Assembly (NCBI GenBank): GCA_015491905.1
Contig: WGGC01000094.1
Location: 1 to 64,000, forward strand
Origin: Bacteroidales bacterium
GTDB taxonomy: Bacteria > Bacteroidota > Bacteroidia > Bacteroidales > F082
Length of the DNA stretch: 64,000 nucleotides
Direction: 5' to 3'
Part shown: piece after piece, positions 27,495-37,496 of the stretch
How the letters are laid out: each line of letters starts with the position of its first letter
Numbering within the stretch: position 1 is the stretch's first letter
Position numbers and translations under genes: made by a program
The notes under the pieces: model-generated
Told to the model about the DNA's origin: nothing
Databases searched by the model: none
Seen by the model: only the letters and a program-made list of their open reading frames with translations

Positions 27495-28085
27495 ATGAAA
27501 AGGGAAGAAGAAAAAGAAAAGAAAAATATGTCTTCTGAAGAATCTATGGAAGATGTTACCTTTGAATCAAATCAAAATAATGATAGTGAAATGGAAAATG
27601 AAAATATAAAGCCAAATAAAAAATCTAATGGTAAAAATAAAAAAGTAAAAGAGCTGGAACAAAAGGTTGAAGAATTAAATGATAAGTATTTACGCCTTTA
27701 TTCTGAGTTTGATAATTATAGGAAAAGAACTAGTAAAGAGCGTATTGATTTACAGTTGTCTGCATCAAAAGATTTAATTTTGGAATTGCTGCCTGTTGTA
27801 GATGACTTTGAACGGGCAATTCAATCTTTTAAGGAGCATAAGCTTAGCGCTGAAGCACAAAAAGGAGTTGAATTAATATATAATAAGTTAGTAAATATCC
27901 TTAAGAAAAAAGGAGTAGAGCCTATTGATGTAGTAAATAAAGATTTCGATACTGATATAATGGAAGCTGTTACAAATGTACCTGCCGGAGACGAGATGAA
28001 AGGGAAGGTTGTGGATGTAATACAGAAAGGCTATATGCTGAACGGTAATGTTTTGCGTTATCCCAAAGTTGTTGTGGGAAGCTGA
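27495..28085 (+). CDS. grpE: Co-chaperone GrpE
   Basis: A 196-residue nucleotide-exchange factor for DnaK. The charged, disordered N-terminus is followed by a long coiled coil (KELEQKVEELNDKYLRLYSEFDNYRKRTSKE). The C-terminal beta domain contains VEPIDVVNKDFDTDIMEAV and QKGYMLNGNVLRYPKVVV, the GrpE signature. An internal ATG at 27528 is a possible alternative start. Followed by dnaJ after 46 bases; dnaK itself is not in the window. Confidence 0.94.
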   Translation: MKREEEKEKKNMSSEESMEDVTFESNQNNDSEMENENIKPNKKSNGKNKKVKELEQKVEELNDKYLRLYSEFDNYRKRTSKERIDLQLSASKDLILELLPVVDDFERAIQSFKEHKLSAEAQKGVELIYNKLVNILKKKGVEPIDVVNKDFDTDIMEAVTNVPAGDEMKGKVVDVIQKGYMLNGNVLRYPKVVVGS

Positions 28086-28131
28086 TAATTTAACGTTCTA
28101 ATTTTTAACTGATACGGAATAATACAGATTC

Positions 28132-29283
28132 ATGAATAAGCGAGATTATTATGATGTTTTGGGTGTTTCAAAAAATGCCACAGCGATAGAAATAAAAAAA
28201 GCCTATCGAAAAATGGCTATTAAATATCATCCGGATAAAAACCCTGATGATAAGGAGGCCGAGGAGATGTTTAAAGAAGCTGCCGAAGCCTATGAAGTTT
28301 TAAGCGATGAAAATAAACGGTCAAGATATGACCAATTTGGTCATGAAGGAGTAAGAGGTGCTGCCGGCGGAGCTGGTTTTTCCGGTGCAGGAATGAGTAT
28401 GGATGATATCTTTAGCCATTTTGGAGATATTTTTGGAGGACATTTTGGCTTTGGTAATAGTGGTTTCGGAGGCAGTGGCGGAAGAAGGGTTAATAAGGGA
28501 TCTAATCTCAGAGTCCGTGTTAAACTTACCCTTTCGGAAATGGCTCACGGCGTTGAGAAAAAAATAAAAATTCGCAAGTATGTTCCTTGCCCTGAATGTA
28601 ACGGAACAGGTGCTGAAAAAGGTAGTAAACCTGTTACATGTCCTACATGTCATGGCTCTGGTCATGTTACTCGTGTTACAAATACTTTCCTGGGACAAAT
28701 GCAAACATCTTCTACCTGTCCACAATGCGGCGGAGAGGGTACTATTATTAAAAATAAATGTAAAACTTGCCATGGAGATGGAATTGTTAAGTCAGAGGAA
28801 GTGGTTACAATTAAAATTCCTGCCGGTGTAAATGATGGAATGCAGTTGAGCATGAGTGGAAAAGGAAATGCCGCCGCACGTGGAGGTATTCCGGGAGACT
28901 TAATTATCCTAATCGAGGAAATTCCTCATCCTGACTTGAAAAGGGATGGAAAAAATCTGCTTTACGATTTATACATAAGTTTTCCGGAAGCTGCACTTGG
29001 TGCTACTGTTGAAGTTCCAACTGTTGACGGTAAGGCTAAAGTGAAATTATCTTCAGGTACTCAGGGTGGAAAAGTTTTACGTCTGAAAGGAAAGGGCCTT
29101 CCTGATATAAATGGCTATGGTAAAGGCGATTTGCTGGTTAATATTAATGTATGGACACCAAAAAACCTTTCTTCCGATGAAAAAAAGATGCTTGAAAAAT
29201 TGAAACAATCGGCTAATTTTAAACCTAACCCTACTTCTCAGGATAAAAGCTATTTTGATAGAATGAGGGAGTTCTTTTCATAA
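28132..29283 (+). CDS. dnaJ: Chaperone DnaJ
   Basis: A 383-residue type I Hsp40. It has an N-terminal J domain with the HPD triad (YHPDKNPDD), a Gly/Phe-rich linker (about 75-115), and four zinc-binding repeats [24 protein letters not shown] and CKTCHGDG. The C-terminal substrate-binding domains follow. It stimulates the DnaK ATPase and delivers clients. In one operon with grpE and, after three bases, an ABC ATPase gene. Confidence 0.96.
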   Translation: MNKRDYYDVLGVSKNATAIEIKKAYRKMAIKYHPDKNPDDKEAEEMFKEAAEAYEVLSDENKRSRYDQFGHEGVRGAAGGAGFSGAGMSMDDIFSHFGDIFGGHFGFGNSGFGGSGGRRVNKGSNLRVRVKLTLSEMAHGVEKKIKIRKYVPCPECNGTGAEKGSKPVTCPTCHGSGHVTRVTNTFLGQMQTSSTCPQCGGEGTIIKNKCKTCHGDGIVKSEEVVTIKIPAGVNDGMQLSMSGKGNAAARGGIPGDLIILIEEIPHPDLKRDGKNLLYDLYISFPEAALGATVEVPTVDGKAKVKLSSGTQGGKVLRLKGKGLPDINGYGKGDLLVNINVWTPKNLSSDEKKMLEKLKQSANFKPNPTSQDKSYFDRMREFFS

Positions 29284-29286
29284 AAA

Positions 29287-30204
29287 ATGGCAAAATTAAG
29301 TGTTCAGGAAATATTTAAAAATTTTGATAAGCATCCGGCATTAGTAAATGTTAGTTTCGATGTTCCGGAAAAATCAATCTTTGGTTTACTTGGCCCTAAT
29401 GGTGCAGGTAAAACTACTTTAATTAGAATAATTAATCTAATTACAATTCCTGATAAGGGTGTTGTCATGCTCGATGATAAACCAATAAATTCAAATGATA
29501 TTGGAGTCATAGGATACCTTCCTGAAGAAAGAGGGTTGTATAAAAAAATGAAAGTCGGAGAACAGGCTCTTTACCTTGCACAGCTAAAAGGAGTTCCTTA
29601 TAGGGAAGCAAAAAAAAAATTAAAATATTGGTTCGAAAAATTTGATATTGATTCCTGGTGGAATAGAAAGGTAGAAGAATTGTCAAAAGGAATGCAGCAA
29701 AAAATTCAGTTTATAGTAACTGTATTGCATGACCCTGAATTATTGATTTTTGATGAGCCTTTTAGTGGTTTCGACCCAATCAATGTTAACCTTCTAAAAG
29801 ATGAAATCCTGAATCTTAGAGACCGTGGGGCTACTGTTATTTTTTCAACTCATAATATGGCTTCCGTCGAAGAGCTTTGCGATGAGATAGTGTTGATAAA
29901 TAATGGCAGAAAAGTGCTTTCCGGAGAAATTCACGATGTCAAAAAACAATTTAAAACCGATGTTTTTGAGTTAAGTTATTATGCTGATAAAAAACTTTCA
30001 TTAGATACTAATTATTTTGAAATTGTCGACTCGGCTAAAGAACGGGATATTTCTATTGTACATATTAAAATACTACAAGATAAATATAGTTCAAATGCTT
30101 TGTTAAGGAAAGCTGTGGAACAAGTTGAAGTTGTATCTTATCGCGAAGTTCTGCCTTCTTTGAATGATATTTTTATTCAAAAGGTTAATGGTTCTTTAAA
30201 TTGA
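29287..30204 (+). CDS. ABC transporter ATP-binding protein
   Basis: A 305-residue ATPase with Walker A GPNGAGKTT, Q-loop LPEERGLYKKM, signature LSKGMQQK, Walker B LLIFDEPFSGFDP and H-loop STHNM, then a C-terminal extension of the DUF4162 type. The LPEERGLY form is typical of NatA/YhaQ-like sodium or peptide exporters. It starts three bases after dnaJ. Such ATPases normally precede an ABC-2 permease gene, but the next gene is not a membrane protein, so the partner is missing or encoded elsewhere. Confidence 0.9.
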   Translation: MAKLSVQEIFKNFDKHPALVNVSFDVPEKSIFGLLGPNGAGKTTLIRIINLITIPDKGVVMLDDKPINSNDIGVIGYLPEERGLYKKMKVGEQALYLAQLKGVPYREAKKKLKYWFEKFDIDSWWNRKVEELSKGMQQKIQFIVTVLHDPELLIFDEPFSGFDPINVNLLKDEILNLRDRGATVIFSTHNMASVEELCDEIVLINNGRKVLSGEIHDVKKQFKTDVFELSYYADKKLSLDTNYFEIVDSAKERDISIVHIKILQDKYSSNALLRKAVEQVEVVSYREVLPSLNDIFIQKVNGSLN

Positions 30205-30211
30205 AATTATA

Positions 30212-30967
30212 ATGAAAAATATAATTCCTGATATATACTTGTATTGTGATGGATGGTGTGATAAATGTGGTTACTCGTCCGTATGTGAGGTAAATACATT
30301 TCATGACGATAGAAATAATTTAACTCTTCATGATGAAAATAACCTTAAATTCTGGTCAGATTTTATGAAAGACCTGATAGAAATTAAAGATAGTGTTATT
30401 AGCCTTGGTGATAAAGAAAATGTTGATTGGAATACTTATGACGGTATTCAACGAAGAACCCGTCATGATTTGTTTCAGGGAAAGAAAGTTGTCGGAGATT
30501 TATTACCTGCAGGCAGATTATATGAGGACTTTGTAGATGATTGGATTGATGCTATGGGAGAAAATGGGAAAATTGTTGTTGATAATAATGTTTCTCCTCC
30601 GGAATTTAAAGTGTCAGAAAAATATAATTCCCTGAAAAATATTGATAAGATTAATAATTCTATTGGTATTTTAATTTATTATCAACTAAAGATTTATTTG
30701 AAATTATCCAGAACTTTATATACAAGTAACAAAGAGAAGGATGATGATAATTCTGATCTGCCTTCCTCCAACGGAACCGCTAAAACATTAATTGAGATGC
30801 TGGAAAGGTCACTTGTTTCATGGTTCAATATATATGATGCTTTTGGCGATGAGGCATCGGGAATCGAGAAAAAAGCAATGATTCACCTTATTAAACTTAT
30901 AAAGAATATAGAAAAGGATTTCCCTGATGCCAGAGATTATATTCGTCCTGGTTTTGATGAGCTTTAA
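30212..30967 (+). CDS. Uncharacterised protein with N-terminal Cys cluster
   Basis: A 251-residue protein I cannot assign. Near the N-terminus Cys12, Cys16, Cys19 and Cys25 form C-x3-C-x2-C-x5-C (YCDGWCDKCGYSSVC), a likely zinc or Fe-S site. The rest is acidic and probably helical, with SIGILIYYQLKIYLKLSRTLY the most hydrophobic part but no clear membrane helix or signal peptide. It begins seven bases after the ABC ATPase gene and should be its co-transcript. I have an impression of similar Cys-start proteins (C-x-x-W-C-x-x-C) in other bacteria, but no function is known to me. Confidence 0.75.
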   Translation: MKNIIPDIYLYCDGWCDKCGYSSVCEVNTFHDDRNNLTLHDENNLKFWSDFMKDLIEIKDSVISLGDKENVDWNTYDGIQRRTRHDLFQGKKVVGDLLPAGRLYEDFVDDWIDAMGENGKIVVDNNVSPPEFKVSEKYNSLKNIDKINNSIGILIYYQLKIYLKLSRTLYTSNKEKDDDNSDLPSSNGTAKTLIEMLERSLVSWFNIYDAFGDEASGIEKKAMIHLIKLIKNIEKDFPDARDYIRPGFDEL

Positions 30968-31050
30968 TAAATTGCTATAATACTCAAAGATTTTATTATT
31001 CTGTTTATTGAGAGTTTTTTATACTATTTATTTACAATCATCAAATATAA

Positions 31051-31078
31051 GTTTGGGCAGATATATATCTGCCCAAAC
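31051..31078. terminator. Perfect 28-bp palindrome between convergent genes
   Basis: Arms GTTTGGGCAGATAT (31051-31064) and ATATCTGCCCAAAC (31065-31078) match perfectly. No T run follows on either strand, so termination would be atypical; a protein-binding site is the alternative. It lies between the plus-strand Cys-rich gene and the minus-strand isomerase operon. Confidence 0.5.
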
Positions 31079-31118
31079 GGTAAATGCTAATTTCAGCTTC
31101 TGTTTTATTAAAGCTGTT

Positions 31119-32564
31119 TTAATTCTTATTATTTTTCTTTTTATTGGTGTTCGTTACCCAATGATGTTTAAAATGACATGTTTGATAAGCAGGAATTATT
31201 CGGATATAAGTTTTACGTGCTTTGTCATTAATCCAGTTGTCTATGGCCTTTTGCTGCTTATTTAGAAGTGCCCATTGCTCAATTTTACTATAATCTAGTT
31301 TTAAATTTGCCCGGTGAGGAGGAATTTTTTTTGCTAAATAAAGTATCCTATAGGCTTCTTTTTGTTCTTCTGTTTTGAAAGGCTCCGGATTGGATATGGT
31401 ACCAGGCTTCATATTGTTTATAGTAAATGAAACTTGTGGGCTTAATTGTTCTCCTTCAAATTCTACACCTCCGGTTTGTGGGTTTATTAAATACCCTCCA
31501 TTATTTTTCTCTTTTCCCTGTGAAAATTCAATTACTGCCTTATCAAAAGTAAGGGAGTCTTCTCTTATTAACTTTGCTACAGAGTCTAACTTATGTTTTG
31601 CTTCCTGCAATGCAATTGGTGATACTTTGGGTATTAATAAAATATGCCTTACATTGATATAGTCACCTTTTTTTGCAATCATTTGGATGATATGATATCC
31701 GGCTTTTGTTTCAACAACATCTGAAATTTCCCCCGGCTTTAATTTATACGCTGCAGCCTCAAAAGCAGGGTATAGTTGACCATGTCCATAAAAACCCAAC
31801 TCTCCACCTTTCTTTGCAGATCCGGGATCCTCAGAATATAAAACTGCTAGCGTTGCAAAACTCTCTCCATTTAATATTCTTTTTCTTAACTCAAGTAATT
31901 CCTTTTTGATTCTTAGTTTTTCTTTTATACTAACAGGAGGTTCTCTGACAATCTGGCGAATAACATATTCGGTTTTAATTAAAGGAATACTGTCTTTAGG
32001 CATATTTTTATAAAATTGCTGAATCTCTGAAGGTGTTACCGTCACATCACCAATAATTTTTCTCTGAACTTGTTGTGCTAATAATTGGTTTTCTACAATA
32101 TCATGCAATTCCGACTTAATTTGCGAAAGTGTTTTACCATAATACTTTTCCATCCTCTCCTGACTGCCAAACTGGTTGATAAATGTCGATAACCTTCTTT
32201 CCAACTCTCCTTGAACTTGTGTTTCATCAACAGTTAAACTGTCAAATTGTGCCTGAGCAACCATGAGCTTTTGGTAGAGTAAACTTTCAAGAATATCACA
32301 TTTTACATCTGACTCTGTTCCCTGAATGCTTCCCTGCATCCTGTAACTTAAATACTGATTGGCTATCTCTGATTTTAAAATAACATTGTTGCCAACTACT
32401 GCTACAACCTGATTAATTATTTTTCCTGATGGTTGTTTTTTGTTTTTTGTGATACCGGTTTCCTGAGCAACAATATTCTGTGTAGATAAAAACAGGAAAA
32501 TTATTCCGGTTATTATAGCTGAAAAATTTGCTATAGTTCTAATTTTAATTCTTTTATTTGTCAT
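31119..32564 (-). CDS. surA: SurA-like periplasmic peptidylprolyl isomerase
   Basis: A 481-residue exported chaperone. The signal sequence ends near NIVAQETG. A SurA-type N-terminal helical domain follows (VVAVVGNNVILKSEIANQYL), then a first parvulin domain with SEDPGSAKKGGELGFYGHGQ and ISDVVETKAGYHIIQMI, and a second, weaker one with VRHILLIP and NGGYLI. SurA helps outer-membrane barrels fold. The start is the ATG at 32564, one base after the previous stop, so it is coupled to the upstream lipoprotein gene. Last of the guaB-ppi-lipoprotein-surA series. Confidence 0.9.
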   Translation of the reverse strand: MTNKRIKIRTIANFSAIITGIIFLFLSTQNIVAQETGITKNKKQPSGKIINQVVAVVGNNVILKSEIANQYLSYRMQGSIQGTESDVKCDILESLLYQKLMVAQAQFDSLTVDETQVQGELERRLSTFINQFGSQERMEKYYGKTLSQIKSELHDIVENQLLAQQVQRKIIGDVTVTPSEIQQFYKNMPKDSIPLIKTEYVIRQIVREPPVSIKEKLRIKKELLELRKRILNGESFATLAVLYSEDPGSAKKGGELGFYGHGQLYPAFEAAAYKLKPGEISDVVETKAGYHIIQMIAKKGDYINVRHILLIPKVSPIALQEAKHKLDSVAKLIREDSLTFDKAVIEFSQGKEKNNGGYLINPQTGGVEFEGEQLSPQVSFTINNMKPGTISNPEPFKTEEQKEAYRILYLAKKIPPHRANLKLDYSKIEQWALLNKQQKAIDNWINDKARKTYIRIIPAYQTCHFKHHWVTNTNKKKNNKN

Positions 32565-32565
32565 A

Positions 32566-33468
32566 TTAATAAATCTCAAATTCTTTTTGTTTGGCTGCTT
32601 CTTTAAAAATTTGTTTTCTTAAACGAGCAATTAATTGTTTTTTTCTTTTATTTAAAATAATACTTTTTATAAATACAGATTCTAAATCTATTGGCGATAT
32701 TTCATCCTTAATTTTAAAGTTGACAAATTTAACCAGATATATTTTGTTTTCACCTTTTAAATAAATTATTCTGTGATTTTTTAAATATATTCCTTGATTA
32801 TAGGTTTCTATGGGTATAACCTTTATTACCTCATTAAAAGGATACCACGTATTAGTATCAGTTGAGTATGTTAATGACCGTGTTGGAGCATACCTGTCAA
32901 GCGAATCTAGTAAAATACTGTCAGGTAATCGTAAAATCTTTTTATAGTTATGTTCTAATTTTTTAATATTTTCTGCTTTTCTATCCAGAATAACGTAAAT
33001 TATCTTAACAATATTTTCCTTTAGTTCAAAATCTTTTAAATGGTTTTGATAATAGTGCTTAATTTCATTTTCACTAACCAATGTGTCCAGATTTTGTTTT
33101 ACATATTCCGATTCATATTGATAGGTTATTAATGAGTTTCTGTAGTCTTCTAATTGCTTTTCAAATTTTAATTTTTCTTCGGGAAGGTTTTTTTCTGCTT
33201 GTTGTAATAATAACTGTGTGTTTATCCATTTGTTAATAAAGCTATGAGCAATTAACAAACTGTCTCTTTTTGAGGCTTTAGGTGGAATTATATTTTGTAA
33301 GTCACTTTCATATAAATATTTTGTGTTTACACGCGCCAATGGTATGTCTTTATTTTTCCCTTTCTTTGGTGTGCATCCTGATAAAAGAAAAAAAGAAATA
33401 AAAACAGATAATATCGCTAATGAAATTAACGGAATTTTATTTTTTAAATACGTTAACCAATGTTTCAT
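32566..33468 (-). CDS. Lipoprotein with SurA-N-like domain, no PPIase domain
   Basis: A 300-residue lipoprotein: hydrophobic signal then lipobox LLSGC at about residues 28-32. The body resembles the helical N-domain of SurA/PpiD chaperones (FINKWINTQLLLQQAEKNLPEEKLKFEKQLEDYRNSLITYQYE), but there is no GELG or GYHI parvulin motif. A holdase role beside its neighbours is inferred. It overlaps the upstream isomerase gene by four bases and ends one base before surA, so all three are tightly coupled. Confidence 0.75.
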   Translation of the reverse strand: MKHWLTYLKNKIPLISLAILSVFISFFLLSGCTPKKGKNKDIPLARVNTKYLYESDLQNIIPPKASKRDSLLIAHSFINKWINTQLLLQQAEKNLPEEKLKFEKQLEDYRNSLITYQYESEYVKQNLDTLVSENEIKHYYQNHLKDFELKENIVKIIYVILDRKAENIKKLEHNYKKILRLPDSILLDSLDRYAPTRSLTYSTDTNTWYPFNEVIKVIPIETYNQGIYLKNHRIIYLKGENKIYLVKFVNFKIKDEISPIDLESVFIKSIILNKRKKQLIARLRKQIFKEAAKQKEFEIY

Positions 33469-35489
33469 AGCTTTCTGTTATGTGATAGTTTCTTTTTTAA
33501 CTTCCTGAGTGTTTTTTGATTTATCTGAACTCCATAACGCTCCTTTAATTGTTTAATCCATTCTCTATCTAACAGATCCTGATAATCTGATATTATTTCA
33601 CCAAGTGCCTGATTATATGTCTTAATTGATTTTGGAAATATGTTTTTAACATAAACAAATACCTCTGTATTATTGTTTGAATTAATGGGACCTGACCAAC
33701 TTCTTTTTTCCCAACTTATATGTTTTAATATTTTATTCTCCCCTCTTATAAATGTACCTGTATCTATTTTTACCATTGATGAAAGTGTGGAATTTTGACC
33801 TTTTATAATTGCTGCTAAGGAGTCCCCGGGTATTTTAGCGGATATAAATTTTTCTAACGTGGATAAAACTCTTTCTGGAAATGTGAACGTAATTACCTGT
33901 ATTCTTTTTGGCTGAATATAACTTTCTTTATGATTATTGTAAAACTTTTTTAATCCTACACTATCCGATGATGCTTTTGACCAAACCATTTTATCTGTCA
34001 GGTTAAATAAAAGTATTCCATCATGGTATTCTTTCATTAACTCTTTAAACTCAGGGTTCTTTTCTTCCAGATGCTTGTCTTCATAGTTAAATAGCTTATA
34101 ATCAATAAATTTATTTAATAAATTATTTAAGGCAATAACTGTATTTTTACCATGTAAATTATTTTTATTTTCCAGAAAATACTTCCCGAACTCTTTAGTG
34201 GTTATTGTTTCTTTGTTCTTTTTACCCAAAGTGAATAGTGTTTTGGGGACTAATGTTTTGAGGTATTGAGGTGCCTTTCCTTTGTTTATTTCAGAAGCTA
34301 AGTTTGCGAGAAAATTTGATGAATTGTTTTTATTGATTTTTAAATCATTTTCCTTTTTTAATCGCTTAATAACCGCCTGCTTTTCAATAGTAATTCTATT
34401 TCCCGATTTTATCCTTTCATATATTTTAGATTCTTCAGATTTAAAATCACCGGGACGATTCCTTTTTATCAAACGAATGATATGGAAACCGTAAATAGTT
34501 TGAAATGGTTTAGATATCTCACCTGGCTTGAGTGTGTCTATTGTCTCTACAAATTGAGGTACAATCCTATCCGAAGTAAATCGGGGCAATTTACCGCCAA
34601 GTAATGCTGAGCCTTTATCTTCTGAATATTTACGGGCAGCTTTCTCAAAAGACATTCCTTTTATAATTTGATTATAAATGGAATGTATTTTTTTTGACTT
34701 CTGTAATGAATCCTTAATATTCGATCCTGCTGGTAACGCAACAAATATATGTTCCACTTCCGCTACACCCATAGCGGGTTTCTTATCTGTAATTTTTAAA
34801 ATGTGGTACCCATAACGGGTTCTTACAGGTTTGGATATTTTTCCAACAGGGGTGTTATATGCCGCATTTTCAAAAGGATAAACCATGCTGAAAACAGTAA
34901 AATAACCAAGGTCACCATGATTTCCTTTTTTACCTCTTCTCTTGCCGGCAATTACTTTTTGATCTCTTGCCGATGCATCATCGGAATATTCTTGTGCGGC
35001 AATTCCAAAATTTTTACCATTTATTATTTCAGTACGTATCTTTTGAATTTTATTCCAGGCTTTTAAGGTGTCTTCAGGAGTCGGATTTACAGGTAACTTT
35101 ACAAGAATATGACTCGCTCGTACATCATATTGCATCCTCTGCCAGGCTTGTTTAGCCAAATCGTTAATCACTTTTTTATCGGTAAAATATGGTTTGGCTA
35201 ACTGTTTCCGGTATGATTTTAATTCTCTTTTAAAACTTGCAAGTGTGTCTAATCCTAATCTTTCTGCTTCTAATACTTTTAACCTGAAGTTTATATATAA
35301 TTGCAGATTTTCTTCTACTGAAATAGTGTCCTTTTCTCCTGTGTTATTCTTTTTGTATAAAGCAAGAAAATCAGCTACAGTAATAGTTTGATTTCCTGCT
35401 TTTGCTAACTCTTTATTGTTAAATCTCTTTTGCGCCGGTGAAATATTCCATGAAAATATAACTATAAGTAAAAGAAAAAGCTGTTTCAT
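33465..35489 (-). CDS. Periplasmic peptidylprolyl isomerase, two parvulin domains
   Basis: A 674-residue exported isomerase. The signal peptide MKQLFLLLIVIFSWNISPAQ is followed by a helical chaperone segment. Two parvulin domains are clear: the first has VRASHILVKLP, GNHGDLGYFTVFSMVYPFE and VRTRYGYHILKI; the second has VEHIFVALP, GGKLPRF and FQTIYGFHIIRLI. A long C-terminal helical region (about 370-670) completes a SurA/PpiD-like layout. It likely assists outer-membrane and secreted protein folding. It lies 44 bases downstream of guaB and overlaps the following lipoprotein gene. Confidence 0.9.
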   Translation of the reverse strand: MKQLFLLLIVIFSWNISPAQKRFNNKELAKAGNQTITVADFLALYKKNNTGEKDTISVEENLQLYINFRLKVLEAERLGLDTLASFKRELKSYRKQLAKPYFTDKKVINDLAKQAWQRMQYDVRASHILVKLPVNPTPEDTLKAWNKIQKIRTEIINGKNFGIAAQEYSDDASARDQKVIAGKRRGKKGNHGDLGYFTVFSMVYPFENAAYNTPVGKISKPVRTRYGYHILKITDKKPAMGVAEVEHIFVALPAGSNIKDSLQKSKKIHSIYNQIIKGMSFEKAARKYSEDKGSALLGGKLPRFTSDRIVPQFVETIDTLKPGEISKPFQTIYGFHIIRLIKRNRPGDFKSEESKIYERIKSGNRITIEKQAVIKRLKKENDLKINKNNSSNFLANLASEINKGKAPQYLKTLVPKTLFTLGKKNKETITTKEFGKYFLENKNNLHGKNTVIALNNLLNKFIDYKLFNYEDKHLEEKNPEFKELMKEYHDGILLFNLTDKMVWSKASSDSVGLKKFYNNHKESYIQPKRIQVITFTFPERVLSTLEKFISAKIPGDSLAAIIKGQNSTLSSMVKIDTGTFIRGENKILKHISWEKRSWSGPINSNNNTEVFVYVKNIFPKSIKTYNQALGEIISDYQDLLDREWIKQLKERYGVQINQKTLRKLKKKLSHNRKL

Positions 35490-35533
35490 TTTTCCTATTT
35501 ATTTAAATTTAAAAAAGTTTTCAAAAATAACCC

Positions 35534-37048
<1,515 letters not shown>

Positions 37049-37138
37049 TTAGTGTGTGCCACGGAATTGATTTTGATGGTATATTTAAGATGTTTTAACG
37101 ATTTTTTATTTTTATAGTACTAATAAATTTATAATTAC

Positions 37139-37363
37139 TATGTTAGTATGTTTTTGGGCGGCCCACGCTATGGCGTGGCGGGCTGACCGTTACAAGTCCT
37201 CGCCAATATACTGTGTTCGGCTAAGTAAATGCGTGGCTCCTTTGTCGCCCCTTATTTACAAGCCTCCATCAGTATTTGCCTTGCGGGCTTTTCACTAACA
37301 TCCCTGCCGCAAATTCGTTCTCGGTATAGGCTGAAACTTACCAAATTATAACTTACTAACATA
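37139..37363. repeat. G+C-rich structured element with terminal inverted repeats
   Basis: About 225 bp bounded by TATGTTAGTA (37139-37148) and its exact reverse complement TACTAACATA (37354-37363). I count 89 G/C in the 165 bases 37156-37320 (54%), far above the surroundings. Internal stems: CCACGC/GCGTGG around a TATG loop (near 37163-37178), GTAAAT/ATTTAC with outer GGC/GCC (near 37219-37264), and TTGCGG/CCGCAA (near 37281-37312). No ORF is convincing. It could be a non-autonomous mobile element, a genome-wide intergenic repeat, or a structured RNA. Confidence 0.6.
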
Positions 37364-37484
37364 AAGTTGATTTATCTTATAATACTAATATATCTGCTGA
37401 TTTTTACTAATCCTGAATGCGTATATATCTATGTAAAATAAATTCTACCTTATTATTTTAGTTAATAAATAAAATAAAATTAAA

Positions 37485-37492
37485 TACCTTTG
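37485..37492 (+). promoter_or_regulatory. -7 box immediately before priA
   Basis: TACCTTTG ends four bases before the priA ATG at 37497, so transcription should start at or next to the start codon, giving a leaderless mRNA. Confidence 0.55.
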
Positions 37493-37496
37493 TTTT

